24,626 bases of DNA from Scenedesmus sp. ARA3 (lineage: Eukaryota; Chlorophyta; Chlorophyceae; Sphaeropleales; Scenedesmaceae), in contig RWJK01000653.1 in assembly GCA_004335835.1 (NCBI GenBank), positions 1 through 24,626 on the forward strand, written 5' to 3'. Under the pieces are notes generated by a model. That model searched no databases, was not told the DNA's origin, and saw only the letters and a program-made list of their open reading frames with translations. Below, one piece after another: positions 19,381 to 24,626 of this stretch. The translations under genes were made by a program, and so were the position numbers. The number at the start of each line of letters is the position of its first letter. Position 1 is the stretch's first letter.

Positions 19381-22166
19381 GCTGCTGCTTGTTGTCAGCC
19401 ATCTACAAACAGGTTGGTTGGCACGGATGGAGAGGAAGATAAGGAATGAGGTGGGGGCCTGATAGCAGCTGCTGTGTGGTGTGTTTGCACGTGTTCCCTT
19501 CTTGCATTTCAGTACTGAAGTGCCCACTAATGGGCGTCGTGCCTTGTAGCATATAATGCTCCTGAACAGGAGTGCTGGAGCCAGCTGTTCTGTGGGAGGG
19601 GCTGGGGGCGAGTTGTGGCCTTGTTGATCAACACAGACACATATGTCTGCAGCTGGGTGGGTCTGGAAGCTAATGTGCCTTTGCAGGTGTGGCACAAAGT
19701 GTGCAGTTGTCCTGGAAGCTTCCAGCTCCAGCTGTCGATCTCCGGTTCCAGCTATGTATTTTTGGATTTGCTGACAAAGTTTTGGGGTGTGTTGAGATCA
19801 CGTAAGATCCAATGTTTATGTATCTGTGCCAATGTGTTGGTGTGGTATGCACCGCAGCGCTGCTGTGTCAAGGAGTTTTTTGTTACTGGGTGTGGTTTGG
19901 TATGGCCCAATGGGCCGTAGGCATGAAGATGGTGCTTATCAATGGCCTAGAATGGGATAGCGCAACAATGCGCCGCGACAGGCAGGCCTCTTATGCTGGG
20001 CTTTGGGTGCAGCAGACGCTGCCTCAGTTGTTTGCAGCAGGTGCAATTCATGCATCCCCTTGCCACATGTGATTGTGTTGGTATGCACATGGTTCTGTTC
20101 GTATCAAAACGTGGAGCATACAGCGCGTTGCTGTGAAAGCCTCCCTGCTCAGGGTTGAGGGATAAGGCTGCAGGGGTCGGAGGTGAGGCTGCTTCGGGGT
20201 TAGGGTTCAGGCTGCGTGCCACCTATTGACGCTTTCAGCTGAAATCTGTGTGCAGGTTGCTTGCGGCTGCAGGGCTGGGTTCAGCCATGTTGCTGTTGTT
20301 GTGGGTTATGCGAGTCGGCAGGGGTGGGTTATGCAAATCGGCACAGCAAGTTCCTGTTTCGATCCATATTGCAGCATAGAGTTGTGCCATGTGGCAGGCG
20401 TCATCATGCAGGGTTGTATATGTGCAAAACACCAGCTGTATTACAAGAGCCAATACCGATATGTGGACCATTTTGTGTTTTGTTGGTCGTGTTCTGTGTT
20501 CAAAGCAGTCTCTGTTGCAGTTACACTGCTCAATGGAGGGTCACAATGTTACAATGTGCCAGTGTTGGGTGAGTGCTGCTGCTGACAGGGAGCTGAGCGT
20601 TGAACTAATTTCGCACCTCCTGCACTTCGCGTATGATCAGGGGTTCTGTTGACGTAGGGTGACTGTGAGCCTGCTGGGATGTGCTGCATGAGAGGATCAA
20701 ACCAGGGAATGACTGCAGCAGCCAGATGCCCTGCCGCTTGGTTTAGCAGCCCAGCCAGACCTAGCTTTTGAAGCAGTGCTTGCAGCACCACTGGCATTGC
20801 ATGCACCGTAATCTCCTGGGGGGACCTGCACAGTTTCCTGCAAGCTGTCCTGTAAGCACTTCTGCGAGCTTGGCGCTGCTGATGCTGTGCTAGCCTTCTC
20901 GCAGAGTGAACTGCAGCTTGGGCTGGATTCAACGGCAGCAGCAGCAGCAACTATAGCACGTCACACAATCGTTGCCTTGGCTTCTCATGGATTTGCGGCT
21001 GTGCCATCATTAGCCTGGCGTGCTGCTGCTGCATGGCAGTTTGCAGCTGGCGTGCTGGGCAGCGTGCAGCGTGGCAGCATGGCGGTGATTCAAGTGGCTG
21101 CTGATGCAGTAGGCTAGCAAGAGGACAATGTGCCTGCTTTGCCAATCACAGCATCCTGATGGCACGTATTTTGGTAAGGGTGGAAGGCAGCAATAACTGG
21201 CACGACAGCAGTACAACATCGATGGTGCATGCGGTGATGTTGTTGCTGCTCTAGTGGCATAAAGACACAGTTCCGGCAGTGTTCTGGAAGAGCATATTCT
21301 TCCAGATGTGCAGCGCAGCAACATTGCCAGATACCACAGGCGATTAGCAGGTCACCTAGCTAGTAGCATGCATGGGCTGCACAGCCTGACATGCGGCTTG
21401 ACAACACCTGCCAGGCAGTGCCTGCAGGACTCCACCCTCAAAGCTGCATTGATTTGCTAATGGCCTGAGGCAGAATGTTCGTCACTCAGTTGATATGGTG
21501 GTTTGGTTGGATTGGTAACATAAGTGATGCAATGGTTGAGCAGGTGGCAAACCCTTTGCAGAAACTTACCAGCTCCGAGATCAGCAATGCCAGTTGCTGC
21601 TGCTCGTGGTGCTCGTGGTGATGTACAACTTTGTTGCGTAGCTGCGTAATCAAGTGCTGCTCTGGCTCATCACACTGCGGGGGCGTTGCTGTGGTATCTC
21701 AACAACCCTGAACATCAAAAGAAGCGACTTCAATTCAATGCCATACTTATTCGCGGCAGAGGCTGAACCTTTCTTATTAAAACCTCCATCCGACGCAACA
21801 GTTCGTCTGAGCGGCTTCAATGTAATTGGCACAGCGTCTACAAAGAGCCCTCATGCGGACAAGGGACTCCCACATCGCATAGTTTACAAACAGCCAGTGT
21901 AGGCATGGCCTACTCTTTGATACTTGACAGTAAACCATTGCTTTTCAAGGGCACAACAGGCAGTGCGAGGTCTTCAAGCCACGTGTAGCGGGCTTCCCGC
22001 GTGAGTGGTGGTAAAGTTGAGAAGGAGGCCATGCAGCCTCGCGCAGTGTGGGTCTGACTCACAATCAGTAGGTGATATGTATCTTATCCGTTTGCAGGTT
22101 GCTTGGAACTTCCCACGCAGCCGCAGAGCACCTCTGTCGTGTTGGGAGCCTGGAGGAGCTCAAGCC
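19381..22166. other. Long region with no confident gene
   Basis: Between the Rolling-stone-like stop and the kinase start. No frame shows a known domain. Two stretches look more protein-like than the rest: minus 20660-20836 (reads PVVLQALLQKLGLAGLLNQA...) and plus 20909-21117 (reads ...ASHGFAAVPSLAWRAAAAWQ..., ending in TAG). They lie on opposite strands and I could not join either to an exon chain. The interval 21700-21900 is AT-richer and lacks the CAG bias of its surroundings, which may mark transferred or transposon-derived DNA. One candidate exon is listed separately. Confidence 0.4.
21570..21674 (-). other. Candidate exon of an unrecognised minus-strand gene
   Basis: A 105-bp segment of 35 open codons bounded by a CCGCAG acceptor and a strong GTAAGT donor on the minus strand. 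It reads CDEPEQHLITQLRNKVV, then a His/Glu/Gln-rich part and LALLISEL. Its composition is more protein-like than neighbouring frames, but I found no partner exons with certainty and no family match. Confidence 0.25.
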
Positions 22167-24107
22167 ATGACCACGTTCAGATGGCAAGAGCTGCAGGACG
22201 CCATTGTGGTGAGAATCAGCTGATAATAAGCCGCTCTTCCTCGCTTTACGCAGTTGACCGGGCTTTCTGCCTATGTTCCTCTCATTGGCAGGCAGCCATA
22301 AGGCAGCTAAGCTGCTGTGCACACAGCCTGTACGGTACAGCTTGAAAAGCAGCAGCAGCGCAGCATGCTTTTCAAGCTGTAGTGTGGTTTTGGGCTGTGA
22401 TGTTGCATTGCTGGGCCTAATTGGCTTATGTGCATGTCCTGCTGCTCCAACGCGACCATGACACCCTTTGCAGGACTACGATACCCCACTGGGCCGTGGA
22501 GGGTACGGGACTGTCTACCGCGGCCGCCTGCGTGGCGGCACCGATGTGGCCATCAAGGTGCTCGATGCTGACAGCCAGCAAGGGCAGATGGAGTTTGGCA
22601 GGGAGGTGGCCATCCTGGGAGGGCTGCACCACGAGCACCTGCTGCCGCTGCTGGGCAGCTGCTCAGAGCGCTATGCCCTGGTATACCCGCTGATGCAGGG
22701 CAGCCTTGAGCATCGCCTGCAACCAGGAGCAGCAGCGCACGCCAGCAGAGCTGCTGGAAGCACACCCGTGCCCCTGACTTGGCTGGCGCGTGTGCGCATC
22801 TGCAACGAAGTTGTGAAGGGCATGATCTGGCTGCACACACAGGAGCCGCCCATCCTGCACATGGACCTCAAGACTGCTAATGTGCTGCTGGACAGGTGGG
22901 TGGCATCGACTGTTGCTTGGTGCCTAAGTTGCTTGTCATCTCTGCACGTGTCCGTTGTGTAAGCTAAACAACACCGCGTCGTTGCGTTGCTGCTGATGCT
23001 GCATTCAGCTGTTGCTGCTGTTTTTTCTGCACGATTGTTGTGGCTGCTAATGCCGCCTGCCGCTGCTGCTGCAGGTTTGGCACTGCCAAGGTTGGGGATG
23101 TTGGCCTTTCCAAGCTCAAGTCAGGCATAGCTGACACCGCCAGCTACATCCAGTCAAGTGTGCTGAGGGGCACCCCCGCCTACATGGCCCCAGAATACCT
23201 GCAAAGAGGACAGTGCGGGCCATTCACAGATGTGTATGCTCTAGGTGAGCTGACTTGGCTCGCATGACTGTGGCCTGTCAATCGCACAAACGCATGCCCA
23301 ACTGAAATGCGAACAGCCAATGAGACATTAAAGCACTAACCACAGTTTTGTTACTGGCAAACGCATGCAGCATACTCAACGCAGCATGAGGCACAGCACC
23401 TCAGCTGTAGCACGAGCATGGCATGCATTATCATCTCGCACCAACACGCATGGTGTGTATGCCGCCACTCCTGCTGTGATAGGTGTGATGATGTGCGAGC
23501 TGCTCACCGGCAAGTCAGCCAGGGATGCAGCGGCAGCCTTGGAGGATGTGTTTGAAGACACCAGCACCAACAACGCAGAGCAAGCAAGATCAGCACTGCA
23601 GCCACTGCTAGACCCTGCAGCAGGCTGGCCTACTGCCACTGCTGTTGAGTTTGCAGGCATGGCTGCAGCTTGCCTGCAGGCAGCTAGGCGCCGCCCAAAC
23701 CTGCAAAGCGGCTTGCAGCCAATGTTTGAGAAGATGCTGGCGGCAGCCACAGCAACGGCAACAGTGTCAGTGGAAGCGCCTGTGCAGCACACCAGGTCAG
23801 CAGGTCAGCAGCAGGTTCTTTCAGAGCACCATGCCCTGCCAGCTGCCTCTTTTGACCCAGATTCAAGCTTGATGATGTCTGTGGAGTGCCCCATTTGCCA
23901 CGACACCCTGCAAGACCCAGTCAGCACCCCAAGGGGCATCACCTTTTGCCGGCCTTGCATCACTGACTGGTTGGGCAGCCACACCACCTGCCCAAGCACC
24001 AGGCAGCCGCTGTCAGTGCAGCAGCTGGTGCCCAGCTATGCCCTGGCGGGGCTGCTGGAGAAGATGGCCAGGCTGCAGCTTCAAGAACAACAGCAGGCTG
24101 CAGCAGC

Positions 24108-24140
<33 letters not shown>

Positions 24141-24626
24141 ACAACAGTTGCAGCACGAGCAGCAGCAGCAGCAGCAGCAAGAAGCCTTGCCAACTCCACC
24201 AGCTGGGACTGCTGCACAGAGCAGAGCAACGGCAGGTCTGGCGCCTCCTCCAGCAGCTGCCATGCCCTTGGCGCCAGCGCAGCCAGACCCAAGATGGAGT
24301 GAGCTGCTGCAAGCTGCCAAGGCCAGCGCCAATGATGGGCGTGCTTGGCAAGCTTTTGGGCGCTGCTTCCAGGGTTGCACGGAGATTTACCTGTTAGATA
24401 TGGGATTTGGTGATGCACACTGGCCAGCCCTGGCTCAACATGCAGCACAATACTGGCGCATCGTGCAGAGCCTGGACCTGAGCTTCAACAGCATCAGTGC
24501 TGCAGGCGTCACCGCCCTGGCGCAGGCGGCGCAGCACTGGCCCAATTTCCACAGCCTGAAATCAAACTGCAACAGCATTGGTGGTGCATGCGTCACGGCC
24601 CTGGTGCAGGCAGCGCCGCACTGGCC
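22167..24626 (+). CDS. Protein kinase / U-box / LRR fusion protein, 3'-truncated by the window
   Basis: Exons: 22167-22208, 22474-22895, 23075-23244, 23483 to beyond the window; at least 592 codons. The kinase domain has GRGGYG (21-26 region), Lys in VAIK (42), Glu58, HMDLKTAN (143-150), DVG (163-165) and GTPAYMAPE (187-195). The catalytic Lys, both Asp and Asn are present, but HRD is HMD (non-RD) and DFG is DVG. The opening FRWQELQDAI resembles the pre-kinase segment of plant receptor-like cytoplasmic kinases. A U-box follows at about 345-405 (VECPICHDTLQDP...CPSTRQPLS), implying E2-dependent ubiquitin ligase activity. Then comes a polyA/polyQ linker, and from about residue 490 leucine-rich repeats (SLDLSFNSISAAGVTALAQA) of the RanGAP/NLR-like type. 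The start is the first ATG in the kinase frame; earlier exons are possible. Confidence 0.88.
24105..24182 (+). repeat. Coding GCT/CAG microsatellite
   Basis: GCT run followed by CAG run, read in frame as polyAla then polyGln in the linker between the U-box and the LRRs. Length variation would change the protein without shifting the frame. Confidence 0.9.

Noticed and set aside
20196..20215. Telomere-like GGGGTTAGGGTTCAGG
   Set aside because: Only about two imperfect units; chance or a tiny interstitial remnant.
20226..20585. 119-codon plus-strand frame as a small gene
   Set aside because: Cys/Val-rich composition, no domain, no splice partners and no codon bias like that of the confirmed genes.
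24081..24448. Long open frames on the minus strand opposite the kinase/U-box gene
   Set aside because: They are polyCys, polyAla or polyLeu shadows of the GCT/CAG repeats in the plus-strand coding exon.

Overview
The window is nuclear DNA from a eukaryote, most probably a chlorophycean green alga. The evidence is five intron-rich genes with GT-AG introns (mostly GTGAGB donors and TGCAG acceptors), plastid-type N-termini, pervasive CAG/CTG runs that code for polyQ/polyA, a TGTAA-type poly(A) signal, and plant-lineage domain combinations such as a Rubisco-methyltransferase-like SET protein and a kinase/U-box protein. No bacterial-style operons are present. The species cannot be named from the sequence.

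Layout. 1-2341: no supportable gene. 2342-9377 (minus): an 11-exon MFS transporter of the anion:cation symporter type; all exons join in frame to 558 aa. 9378-10977: intergenic, with one perfect hairpin. 10978-13179 (minus): a 4-exon, 232-aa EF-hand protein, probably plastid-targeted, whose second intron carries a SINE-like insertion with 13-bp target-site duplications. 13180-13473: a 294-bp divergent promoter region. 13474-16087 (plus): a 5-exon SET-domain protein. 16304-19380 (plus): a multi-pass membrane protein resembling the Rolling-stone family. 19381-22166: mostly non-coding, with one or two weak candidate exons. 22167 to the window end (plus): a protein kinase / U-box / LRR fusion, truncated by the window edge.

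The outstanding feature is not a gene. In three of the five genes, short segments that straddle exon-intron borders have been tandemly copied into the adjacent intron or 3' flank. The copies come from unrelated exons, yet spacings cluster near 103-158 bp or about twice that. Copies retain acceptor or donor dinucleotides and are mostly still readable, but most lack the opposite splice site. They make up much of the intron length in the MFS gene and explain the repetitive 'WLFVLEGFP', 'FPVLTKVSMAGG' and 'VGMPLYNSIS' peptides seen there.

The genes do not form an obvious pathway. The EF-hand and SET genes share a divergent promoter and both look organelle-targeted, so co-regulation is possible. 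All functions are inferred from motifs read by eye; no database search was run.
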